64,000 bases of DNA from Pleomorphomonas sp. PLEO (GTDB lineage Bacteria; Pseudomonadota; Alphaproteobacteria; Rhizobiales; Pleomorphomonadaceae), in assembly GCF_041320595.1 (NCBI RefSeq), contig NZ_CP166625.1:1499501-1563500 (forward strand). Direction: 5' to 3'. The notes beneath the pieces were generated by a model. That model was given only the letters and a program-made list of their open reading frames with translations, was not told the DNA's origin and ran no database searches. The translations under genes and the position numbers were made by a program. Below, in pieces: positions 37,938 through 45,904 of this stretch; the stretch's first letter is position 1; each line of letters begins with the position of its first letter.

Positions 37938-39343
37938 GGCTGCGCCTCCGCCGTGCTCGTCGGCTTGCCGGCCTTGTCGCCATGCGTCTTGTGTTTGCCG
38001 GTAGCCGGCTGGCCAGTGCCTGGGTTGGTCGCGTCCGGCTTGGTCGCGTCGGGATTGCCTGCGTCGGGATTGCTAGCCGCCTGAGCCGAAGCGTCGATCA
38101 CCTTCATGCCCTCGGCAAGGCGCACCTGTCCTTCGACCACCACCCGCTCGCCGGCCGTGATGCCGGCGGTGAGGCCGGACCGGTCGCCGGCCGACAGCGC
38201 GACGGTCACCGGGCGGACGGTCACCGTGTTGTCGTCGCCGACGACATAGACGACATTGCCCTGCTGCGTTGCCTGCAAGGCGACGGTGGGCACCGCCACC
38301 ACCGGCGTCGACCCAATGGCGGCCATAACGGCGATCGACTGACCGGGTACCAGTTTGTCGGCGACACCATGCAAGGTTGCCCGGGCGGTGAAGGTGCCCG
38401 AGGTGGTGTCGACGGCGGCATCGATGAAATCGACGGTACCGGTAAAGGTGTCGGTGGTGCCGAGCGGCGAGACGTCGACCTTGATCGGCTTGCCGGCGGC
38501 GCGCGCCGCCCGCACCAGCGAGGTGTCGCTTTCGGACAGGGCAAAGCTGGCATAGAGCGGGTCGGTGCGGGTCAGGCGGACGATGGCCGTCGCCGGCTGC
38601 ACAAAGCTGCCGATCACCACTTCGACGGCGCCGAGGCGACCGTCGAAGGGGGCGCGGATGGTCTTCTGATCGAGCGTCACGAGGTCCGATTTCAGCGTCG
38701 CCTGGTCGACGGCGACCGTCGCCTCGGCGGTCTTGACGGTGGCGTTGGCGTCTTCCAGCGACTGTTGCGATACCGCTTCGTTGCTGAGGAGCCTCTGCTG
38801 GCGGGCGGCCGTCTCCTTGGCGTGGTCGAACGTCGCCTGATCACGGGCGAGCGCTGCCTGGTCCTTCTCGACGGTGGCCTCGGCGATGCGGCTGTCGAGG
38901 CGGATCAGCACGTCGCCCTCGTGCACGTCGGCACCGTCGGCCACCAGGATTTCCGTGACGAGGCCGGAGGTCTCGGTGGTCACCGTCAGATTGGCCGGCG
39001 AGGTGATGGTGCCGATGGTGCGGCGCTCGATCGGCATGTCCTCGGCGCTGGCCGCCACGGTGGAAACGCGCGTCGGGCCGCCGGAGCCGCGGCGACCGCC
39101 GCCGCCCTGGCCCGATGCCTTGCCCGCGGTCTGTCCGGCGCCATCTCCAGCGGCATGCTGGCGGTGACCGCCGCCGGTGGTGCTCGGATCTTTGATATCG
39201 GGTGGCGCGGTCGGTGCCGCGCTCGGCGATACGGCGGCGAACGCCTGGGAAACATAGGGCGCGGTGACGGACACAATGTCATCGCGCCAGTAAAGGCCGG
39301 CCGCAATCGCGGCGACCAGAATGATTCCGAGCGTCTTCTTCAT
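37934..39343 (-). CDS. RND efflux periplasmic adaptor (MdtA-like membrane fusion protein)
   Basis: A 469-residue HlyD/MdtA-type adaptor linking the permease to an outer-membrane channel. The start at 39343 (MKKTLGIILVAAIAAGLYW) gives a normal N-terminal membrane anchor; a longer frame from 39538 adds a basic leader unlikely to be real. A Gly/Ala-rich spacer (residues 45-85) is followed by the barrel-sandwich domain (VTTETSGLVTEILVADGADV), an alpha-hairpin (about 135-185) and the beta-barrel parts (IRAPFDGRLGAVEVVIGSFV). The C-terminal tail contains repeats of NPDAGNPDATKPDATNPG type, an unusual low-complexity extension. It overlaps the permease gene by 4 bp and lies upstream of it. Confidence 0.94.
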   Translation of the reverse strand: MKKTLGIILVAAIAAGLYWRDDIVSVTAPYVSQAFAAVSPSAAPTAPPDIKDPSTTGGGHRQHAAGDGAGQTAGKASGQGGGGRRGSGGPTRVSTVAASAEDMPIERRTIGTITSPANLTVTTETSGLVTEILVADGADVHEGDVLIRLDSRIAEATVEKDQAALARDQATFDHAKETAARQQRLLSNEAVSQQSLEDANATVKTAEATVAVDQATLKSDLVTLDQKTIRAPFDGRLGAVEVVIGSFVQPATAIVRLTRTDPLYASFALSESDTSLVRAARAAGKPIKVDVSPLGTTDTFTGTVDFIDAAVDTTSGTFTARATLHGVADKLVPGQSIAVMAAIGSTPVVAVPTVALQATQQGNVVYVVGDDNTVTVRPVTVALSAGDRSGLTAGITAGERVVVEGQVRLAEGMKVIDASAQAASNPDAGNPDATKPDATNPGTGQPATGKHKTHGDKAGKPTSTAEAQP

Positions 39344-40063
39344 CGCCGATAGTCCGTTTCGTTCTCTGAACGGTCCGCGCGCGCCCTCGTTGGGAGGCCA
39401 AAAGCGTTTGCGTATCCGTCCTGCCCGCCGCCGAGGCATCTTGGGAGGTGATGCCAGCCTAAGCGGCTTCATGTTGCGAATGTGAGAACAACTGTGGCAA
39501 ATCCTGGAAATCCAAGCCGCTGATACAGATTGATGCACTTTTGTCGGCGATGGCCGATGTGATCCGATGCGTAAGCAGGGCCCAGATACGGAGGTGGCGC
39601 GCTTTGAGGACGCTCACAGGGCTGCCGGCTGCTGAGCTTGCTGAAGCAGAGCGAACACGGTTCGCACCTGATCGATACCGATCAATTGAGGTATCGGATC
39701 GAAGGCTGGCGACCAAGATGTCGAAAAACCTCTACGACCGAAGGTGGACCGCGCCCCTTCAAAGCGGATGGTTCCGCTCCCATTGGCTCCCTCAATGAGG
39801 TTGACCACGCCGAGCTCGTTGAGCGGCACCGCCGTGACCTTTGGGAACGGGCGCGTTCTTGCAACGAGTACGCGTTTATTGGTGATCGCATAGACGGTAT
39901 TCCTGCGCGCCCAAGCATCGGCAAAAAAGCGGCCGGCGATGAGATAGAGGCCGATGACGACGAACGGTATTCCCCACAGTTTCAAGAGGACCGGCGAGGA
40001 CGTCGTCAGGACGGACACTTCCCAGAAAATGGCAAAGCCACCCCAGACAAGCCCGAAGGGGAG

Positions 40064-41433
40064 ATGCCGTCCATAGTCGTTGTGTAGGTCCTGAGTGAGG
40101 TGGTCACCGGCAATGTTCGGTAGGGTCTGGTTGCTAACTCCAACTCCAGACCGAAGAGACCACCGATGACCAAGGACATGATGAACTTCCGCGACCTCGT
40201 GGAACAAGCCCCTGACGCCGACATTCTGCGCGAGATGATAGGCTTTGCCGCCGAACGGCTGATGGAGTTGGAGGTCGGCACCGTGACGGGCGCCGGCTAT
40301 GGAGAGAAGGATCCGTCACGCCGCGTCCAGCGCAACGGCTACCGCGAGCGTGATTGGGAGACGAGGGCTGGCACGGTCGAGCTCCGTATCCCCAAGCTGC
40401 GCAAAGGCAGCTATTTCCCAGGCTTTCTCGAACCTCGCCGCATGGCTGAGAAGGCGCTGACGGCCGTCATCCAGGAAGCCTACATTCAGGGGATCTCTAC
40501 ACGCTCGGTCGATGATCTGGTCAAGGCCATGGGCATGTCCGGCATCTCCAAGAGCCAGGTGTCGAGATTGTGCGAAGAGATCGACGACAAGGTGAAGGCC
40601 TTCCTCGATCGACCGATTGAAGGCGACTGGCCTTACCTGTGGATCGACGCCACCTACCTCAAGGTTCGCCGAGGTGGGCGTATCGTCTCGGTGGCCGTCA
40701 TCATCGCCATCGGCGTTAACACCGATGGCCGGCGCGAGGTTCTGGGGCTGGAGATCGGCACTTCCGAGGCAGAACCGATCTGGACCGAGTTCCTGCGCAA
40801 GCTGACCCGACGTGGATTGCGGGGCGTCAAGCTGGTCATCTCCGACGCCCACGAAGGCATCAAGGCGGCCGTCTCCAAGGTGCTCAGCGCCACCTGGCAA
40901 CGCTGCCGAGTCCACTTCATGCGCAACGTGCTGGCCCATGCCGGCAGGAGCGGTCGCCGCGTCGTCTCTGCCTTCATCGCCACGGCCTTTGCTCAGGAGA
41001 CCGCCGAGGCCGCCAGTACCCAATGGCGTGCCGTTGCCGACCAGATCCGTCCCAAAGTCCCGAAACTGGCCACGATCATGGATGACGCCGAAGAGGATGT
41101 GCTGGCCTACATGACCTTTCCGAAAGAACACCGGGCGAAGCTGCATAGCACCAACCCGATCGAGCGGCTAAACGGCGAGATCAAGCGACGCACCGAAGTG
41201 GTTGGCATCTTCCCAAATGACGAAGCGATCGTTCGTCTCGTCGGGGCCTTGCTGCTGGAACAAAACGACGAATGGGCCGTCCTACGCGCTAGATACATGA
41301 CGCTGGAAACCATCGCGCAGATGGGCAATGATCCCTTCGTCAGCTTGCCGGCAGTGACAAACTGATCAAGCAGGCCCGAGCCGAACTTAACGGTGACCAG
41401 CAGCGCCAGCTACACCACGCCAAGGGACACGAT
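40064..41433 (+). mobile_element. IS256-family insertion sequence
   Basis: About 1370 bp, with one transposase gene. The target duplication CCGAAGGGGA is seen at 40053-40062 and 41434-41443. IS256 elements typically make 8-9 bp duplications, so one or two of these ten bases may be chance. The terminal inverted repeats are imperfect: over the first 26 bp the left end (ATGCCGTCC...) and the complement of the right end (ATCGTGTCC...) agree at 19 positions, and both contain GGTCACCG further in. Confidence 0.9.
40166..41365 (+). CDS. IS256 family transposase
   Basis: A 399-residue Mutator-like transposase. The catalytic DDE triad is visible as [10 protein letters not shown] (first Asp), [13 protein letters not shown] (second Asp) and [15 protein letters not shown] (Glu). 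The region [12 protein letters not shown] between the second Asp and the Glu is the family's C/H signature. The N-terminal helix-turn-helix region is at about 60-130 ([20 protein letters not shown]). Length is normal, with no frameshift, so the element may be active. It lies inside the element at 40064-41433 and opposite to the split host gene. Confidence 0.97.
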   Translation: MTKDMMNFRDLVEQAPDADILREMIGFAAERLMELEVGTVTGAGYGEKDPSRRVQRNGYRERDWETRAGTVELRIPKLRKGSYFPGFLEPRRMAEKALTAVIQEAYIQGISTRSVDDLVKAMGMSGISKSQVSRLCEEIDDKVKAFLDRPIEGDWPYLWIDATYLKVRRGGRIVSVAVIIAIGVNTDGRREVLGLEIGTSEAEPIWTEFLRKLTRRGLRGVKLVISDAHEGIKAAVSKVLSATWQRCRVHFMRNVLAHAGRSGRRVVSAFIATAFAQETAEAASTQWRAVADQIRPKVPKLATIMDDAEEDVLAYMTFPKEHRAKLHSTNPIERLNGEIKRRTEVVGIFPNDEAIVRLVGALLLEQNDEWAVLRARYMTLETIAQMGNDPFVSLPAVTN

Positions 41434-41717
41434 CCGAAGGGGATGAGAAACCAGTCCTGCGAACTGACGCGAAGTCCGGGATCTGGTCTGGCCGACCACA
41501 GAGTTTTCTCATTCGGAAGAAGCAGTGAGTCAATCTGAGATGCGACCATGGGCGGGTCTCCTATCTCTGGTCGGACAGGACCAAGCTCATCGCCAATAAA
41601 TCACGTGGGCTAGTGGCTGCATAGGCTATGGGCCATATTCAGGCGATGGAAGCCCGGTGAAGAAACCGGCTTGATTGCGCACCGACGGGTTGGTGTGTGT
41701 TATTGCGAGGAGGTGAC

Positions 41718-41959
41718 GTGCCGGATCTCGTGACATGCCTTTGGTTGGACCATGCGAAGCCAGGAAAGCGGCGGAGTTTTACGCCGCAACCTTTCCCGAC
41801 AGTCATGTCGGCCGCGCCTGGTGACTTCCCCGGTGACAAGGGCGGCGTTGAACTGACCGTGGAATTCACGGTGCTGGGGCGGCGGTTCGTCGGCCTGAAC
41901 GGCGGGTCTTCGCTGCCCAATTGGCCGTGTTCGACACCTGGGGCGGCCCACGCAAGTAA
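41718..41959 (+). pseudogene. broken PhnB-like (VOC superfamily) gene
   Basis: A GTG at 41718 after AGGAGG starts PDLVTCLWLDHAKP, the usual start of PhnB/3-demethylubiquinone-type VOC proteins. The next part (EARKAAEFYAATFPDSHVGR) reads in another frame, and APGDFPGDKGGVELTVEFTV then FVGLNGG return to the first. The two frameshifts, plus the loss of the C-terminal half, make the gene non-functional. VFDTWGGPRK in another frame then ends at the stop at 41959. Full relatives have about 150 residues. It lies about 280 bp from the IS256 element. Confidence 0.65.
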
Positions 41960-42065
41960 AGCCCTAGTCTTTCCGGCTCTGGTCACTGCCTAATGCAAAA
42001 CATCGCTGAGATGGTGGGTGTCGGCCTCGACCAGCTCGACGCGCATTGAAGGCATTTTGCTATCC

Positions 42066-42341
42066 CTAGCGATACCAGGCGGTGCCAGACGTCAGTTTGT
42101 AAACAGAAAAAAGGATGATTGCGAATAAGGCAAACGACACAAATAAAAATGTAACTATGCTGTTGACCAGAAAAATGAAAATTACCTCCAAAATAATCGG
42201 CGCCAAAATGCCCCAAGCAACGAGATATAACGCTCCCCGGACTCTAGAAAATATAGATATATATCCTTTTTCTGCTCCACAATTGAGGCAGATATTGGAG
42301 TTTTTCTCAACCGCAGAGAGGCAATAGGGGCATGTGGCCAT
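42066..42341 (-). CDS. small zinc-ribbon membrane protein
   Basis: A 91-residue protein with an N-terminal zinc-ribbon pair (CPYC at residues 4-7 and CLNC at 18-21) and two or three hydrophobic helices (LYLVAWGILAPIILEVIFIFLV, IVTFLFVSFALFAIILFSVY). Base composition is AT-richer than that of neighbouring genes, as is the whole stretch to about 43.5 kb, which points to horizontal transfer. Ribosome-site support is weak. I do not recognise a named family; zinc ribbon plus membrane helix proteins are often uncharacterised. Confidence 0.6.
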   Translation of the reverse strand: MATCPYCLSAVEKNSNICLNCGAEKGYISIFSRVRGALYLVAWGILAPIILEVIFIFLVNSIVTFLFVSFALFAIILFSVYKLTSGTAWYR

Positions 42342-42415
42342 ATCATCTAACCATTAAGAAATTTTCAGGAAGCAGGTGGAATGAGTTTTTTCATAAAACG
42401 TATCGAATATTTGTC

Positions 42416-42772
42416 TTATGAATAAGTATGAGATGATCTTCGATGTCTATTTGTGCTCCTTTCGTAATTTTCATTTGTTGTCTCTGTGGTTGGTATATAT
42501 TCCGCATACATATTTATTCTATTTAATCTCTGAAGCAAATATTTCCTCATGACGATTCCGGGAGTGGAGGCTGCCGGAACTGACATGACTTTTTCTATTT
42601 CAAATTCTATTTTACTTTCAATGTCTTTCGATTCGGCTTCACTCATAATGAGAGAGCTGTATATTACTATATTTTTCAATATTAATGACGAAACAATTCG
42701 TATTTCTTTGTCGATTTTTGTGCATTGCTCAAGTATGATTGATACTCGACGTTCCTGAATTTTTGGATGCAA
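42416..42772 (-). CDS. hypothetical alpha-helical protein in the AT-rich island
   Basis: A 118-residue predicted protein, mainly helical and charged (RRVSIILEQCTKIDKEIRIV, SEAESKDIESKIEFEIEKV). It has no signal peptide or membrane helix and no family I recognise. The composition (long, low-GC frame with few rare features) and the amphipathic pattern favour a real gene of foreign origin, but no strong ribosome site is seen. It points in the same direction as the zinc-ribbon gene 74 bp downstream. Confidence 0.45.
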   Translation of the reverse strand: MHPKIQERRVSIILEQCTKIDKEIRIVSSLILKNIVIYSSLIMSEAESKDIESKIEFEIEKVMSVPAASTPGIVMRKYLLQRLNRINMYAEYIPTTETTNENYERSTNRHRRSSHTYS

Positions 42773-44092
42773 TCTGACGTCTCCATCTATTTTATTTCTT
42801 ACGTCAAAATATGTTTATTATTAATTGAATTGGTAGTATTATGAAAATTTCAGAATATATCTCAGATATATATTCTGTGTAATATACGCTAATATTTCTG
42901 AGTACAGTACCTAAAGAAAGTATTCCTCTCAGGTCTAACTGTGTCGCCTGTTGGATTGGCTGTCCCTGTTGCGTATCAACGAGGCATGTTGGTGAGAGGG
43001 TGCGGCGACGCGGCCAAAGCCGAGCCGCCACACCAGGGGGCGCCGACGTCAAGGCAAAATGGGGGCGTTTCGGCGCTGAAAAAATCTTGCAACATCAGAT
43101 TTAATACACCTATAGCATTCTATGACGCTTCCGAATCGATATTCTCGATGCGGAAAGTCCAATTCCCATTTTGCGAGTCTAGTAGGCAAAAACTACCCAC
43201 CAACCGTCTAGATATATGATATATCTCGGCGATAAGTCTTATTATTACGCTGAAAATTGCATTTCAAGTGAAAAATAAACTTATCCAGATAGTACCTATG
43301 TCTTTCGTTGACATTGCAAAATTATAGATATGTAATAAAATATGCGTTTCTAAAATTTACAATATATATAGCCTCCGCTTTTGGCGAGGCAACATTGTTA
43401 ATTTGCGATTTATTGCCGCTAAAAATTAATATTAACGCGTTATCTATCGAAATGGCCACATCTAATCAGATATCTTTACTTCCTTTTTGTTGGCGGGAGT
43501 GCCTTCAAGCCGATGCGCAAAAAGGAGGATCTGCCATTTACTTGCGCACTCGCAATGCTAAACGGCAGATGTGCTCGGTAGCACGCCCCGGGCCGCCATG
43601 TTGCGAATTGCAAAAAATATCATTGTCTTAAGTGCGGATGATGGCTTCGGCCTTTGTGTATGCCCGATATCGGCTGCCGACCATCCGTCTCCGGGGGGGG
43701 GGTATCGACGTCGAATTCGAGGTTTGACGAGAATCGGTCTCTATTTGTCTTCGCCATTCCGGCGCGCCGCCCACCACCGATGATCCGAACGAATACCTAT
43801 GCGAATGCGATGCATTTGCAAAAATGACTATGCTGCCCTACAGGACCTAGAGCGCTATTCGATCTGATTGAATCAGATCGGCTCTCTAGGTTCTTGTTTT
43901 GAAAGCATCATCTTGTCGATCCTCGTTTCACTCCGGTCGGATGATGCGCCAGCGGTCACGGCGAGCCCAGCAAACATCCATCCGATTGCTTGGTGTCGTT
44001 CCTCGCACGGGGGGGCGTCAGCGCCGGTCCAAGATCTATGTGCCGTGCCAAGCGCGGGTGAAGGCCGTGGCGACCCTCACAGGCTTTTAAAC
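42773..44092. other. AT-rich, gene-poor interval, about 1.3 kb
   Basis: No supported gene. The first 130 bp and 43070-43500 are strongly AT-rich; 42940-43070 and 43500-44090 return to high GC and look like fragments of different origin. Open frames here are short, lack ribosome sites and match nothing I know. A run of ten G residues occurs near 43695. This mosaic pattern fits a decayed mobile insertion next to the iron-uptake operon. Confidence 0.5.
43847..43889. repeat. dispersed element D, copy 1
   Basis: CTAGAGCG at the left and CTCTCTAG at the right enclose the palindrome GATCTGATT-G-AATCAGATC (43861-43879). A diverged copy lies at 61023-61067. The CTAGAG-bounded form resembles frequent intergenic repeats of Hyphomicrobiales. 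Confidence 0.7.
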
Positions 44093-44109
44093 TTGACTTA
44101 TAATCTCAA
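44093..44109 (+). promoter_or_regulatory. candidate RirA-type iron-responsive operator
   Basis: TTGA-N9-TCAA (44093-44109) extends the TGA-N9-TCA core of the iron-responsive operator bound by RirA in rhizobia. It overlaps a second, perfect palindrome AATCTCAA-CT-TTGAGATT (44102-44119). The position, about 80 bp before fhuC, fits repression of the operon when iron is sufficient. The regulator itself is inferred. Confidence 0.6.
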
Positions 44110-44189
44110 CTTTGAGATTTGCGAAGGATCGGCCCGCCGCGTCGGGGCGATCGAGTTCCGGCATTGATGGGGCCCCTTCGGCCTTGATC

Positions 44190-44999
44190 ATGGATAGCGC
44201 CACGACCTGTTCATCGAGGGGTAAGCCCAGCGTGTTCTCCATCTCCAATCTCGGCGTCTCCATTGGGGAAACCCCGCTTCTCAAATCCATTTCCGCCGCG
44301 TTCACGCCGGGCGAGATGGTCGGGCTGATCGGTCACAACGGGTCGGGCAAGTCGACGCTGCTCAAGGTGCTCGCCCGCCAGATCGAGCGATACGTGGGAT
44401 CGGTGACCTACGACGGCAAGCCGATCGCCGCCATCGAGCCGCGCGCCTTCGCGCGGCAGATCGCCTATCTACCGCAGCACAACGGCGACACCGGCCAGAT
44501 GACGGTGCGCGAGCTGGTGGCTTGCGGCCGCTATCCCTGGCATGGCGCTCTCGGCCGCTTCGGCGAGGAGGACGCCGGCAAGGTGGAGGAAGCCATGGTC
44601 CGAACCCACATCGACAGGCTCGCCGACCGGGTGGTGGCGACCATGTCGGGCGGCGAGCGCCAGCGCGCCTGGCTGGCCATGCTGGTGGCGCAGAACAGCG
44701 GCTTCCTGCTGCTCGACGAGCCGACCTCGGCGCTCGACATCGCCCATCAGGTCGAGGTGCTCTCGCTGATCCGAGGGCTCGCCCACGACAATGGCCTCGG
44801 CGTGGTCATCGTGCTGCACGACGTCAACATGGCCGCTCGCTTCTGCGACCGGATCCTGGCGCTGAAGGGCGGTCGGCTGCTGATCGACGCACCGTCGGAG
44901 GCCATCATGGACAGCCGGCTGCTGGGCGAGATCTACGGTTTGAACATGGGCATCACCCGCCATCCCGAGCTCGGCCTGCCGCTCGCCTACGTCAGTTGA
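44190..44999 (+). CDS. fhuC: ferric hydroxamate ABC transporter ATP-binding protein
   Basis: A 269-residue ATPase. Walker A is GHNGSGKST, the Q loop lies in LPQHNGD, the ABC signature is MSGGERQRA and Walker B is FLLLDEPTSALDI, with the switch His in VLHDVNMA. The order and spacing are those of FhuC/FepC importers. ATG 44190 has no clear ribosome site; GTG 44232, with GAGGGG upstream, would give 255 residues and fits the family start VFSISNLGVSIG better. It heads the fhuC-fhuD-fhuB operon and lies downstream of a RirA-type operator. It powers uptake of iron(III)-hydroxamate siderophores. Confidence 0.92.
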   Translation: MDSATTCSSRGKPSVFSISNLGVSIGETPLLKSISAAFTPGEMVGLIGHNGSGKSTLLKVLARQIERYVGSVTYDGKPIAAIEPRAFARQIAYLPQHNGDTGQMTVRELVACGRYPWHGALGRFGEEDAGKVEEAMVRTHIDRLADRVVATMSGGERQRAWLAMLVAQNSGFLLLDEPTSALDIAHQVEVLSLIRGLAHDNGLGVVIVLHDVNMAARFCDRILALKGGRLLIDAPSEAIMDSRLLGEIYGLNMGITRHPELGLPLAYVS

Positions 45000-45010
45000 G
45001 TGGTCCGATC

Positions 45011-45904
45011 ATGGTGGAACATATATCGCTTCTTTCCAGACGGGCCTTTCTGGCGGCGGCCGGCATCGGCCTATGGTCGCTGCCGGCCCGCGCCGGCGCC
45101 GAACGGCAGCCGCGCGTCGTCAGTCTCGATTACGGCCTGGCGTCCACGCTGTTGTCGCTGGGGCTGACGCCGGTCGGTATCGCTGGCGTCGCCGATTGGG
45201 GCAAGTGGGTGGTCGAGCCACCGCTGCCGCCCGAGGTCGCCGATGTCGGCGACGCGGTGATGGTCAATCTGGAAGCGCTGACGGCGCTGTCGCCGACGCT
45301 CATCCTGTCGACGCCCTATCTCGACGGCCTCACGCCGGTGCTGGAGAAAATCGCGCCGGTCTTGCGGCTGTCCGTCTATGACGCCAGCGGCGGCGCCGTT
45401 CTACCCAAGGCCGAGGAAGCCACCCGCGTGCTGGGCGATCACCTCGGGCGGCGCGCCGAGGCCGATGCCTTTCTTCTTGGCGCCGACAGGCATTTCCAGC
45501 GATGCCGCGATACGGTGCGGGCGGCTGGTGCGCCGTCGGTGGCGCTGATCAGCTTTCTCGATGCGCGGCACGCCCGCGTCTACACGGCGCCCGGCTTGTT
45601 CGACGACACGCTCGCCCGCATCGGCATGCGCAATGCCTGGCCTCGCCCCGGTCAATACTGGGGCTTTGAGACGATCAGTATCGAGGCGCTTGCCGAGATC
45701 GACGCGCCGGACGCGCATCTGATCGCGTTCGAGCCGTTGCCGCGCGAGGTGCTGCCGACTTTGCGGCAAAGCCCGATCTGGACCAGCCTGTCCTTCGTGC
45801 GCGACGGCCGCTTCGCCGTGCTGCCGGAGACGCTGATGTTCGGCATGGTCAACGAGGCGATGCGCTTTGCCGGCCAGATGGCCGATTATGTGGGGCGGGT
45901 GTGA
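45011..45904 (+). CDS. fhuD: iron-hydroxamate periplasmic binding protein
   Basis: A 297-residue periplasmic binding protein. The N terminus LLSRRAFLAAAGIGLWSLPA carries a twin-arginine (SRRAFL) export motif. The body has the two-lobed helical-backbone fold of FhuD-type proteins: PRVVSLDYGLASTLLSLGLT and PVGIAGVADWG in lobe 1, ISIEALAEIDAPDAHLI and a C-terminal lobe ending MRFAGQMADYVG. It delivers ferric hydroxamates such as ferrichrome to FhuB. It starts 11 bp after fhuC, and its stop overlaps the next start (TGATG), suggesting coupled translation. Confidence 0.93.
   Translation: MVEHISLLSRRAFLAAAGIGLWSLPARAGAERQPRVVSLDYGLASTLLSLGLTPVGIAGVADWGKWVVEPPLPPEVADVGDAVMVNLEALTALSPTLILSTPYLDGLTPVLEKIAPVLRLSVYDASGGAVLPKAEEATRVLGDHLGRRAEADAFLLGADRHFQRCRDTVRAAGAPSVALISFLDARHARVYTAPGLFDDTLARIGMRNAWPRPGQYWGFETISIEALAEIDAPDAHLIAFEPLPREVLPTLRQSPIWTSLSFVRDGRFAVLPETLMFGMVNEAMRFAGQMADYVGRV

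Larger units (their letters stand above)
39614..41549 (-). pseudogene. small PH-like membrane protein gene split by an IS256 element
   Basis: Two pieces on the minus strand: 41549-41434 (ATG after AGGAG, MVASQIDSLLLPNEKTLWSA through DWFLIPFG) and 40052-39614 (starting VWGGFAIFWEVSV and ending AQQPAAL). Removing the element and one copy of the duplicated target leaves 116 + 439 = 555 bp, exactly 185 codons including the stop, in frame. The restored 184-residue protein has two transmembrane helices and a C-terminal segment (NTVYAITNKRVLVARTRPF) typical of bacterial PH-like (YdbS/DUF304) proteins. The exact reading frame suggests recent disruption. Function is unknown. Confidence 0.85.

Noticed and set aside
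43308-43631. 107-codon plus-strand frame in the AT-rich island
   Set aside because: No ribosome site, composition changes abruptly inside it, and no recognisable domain.
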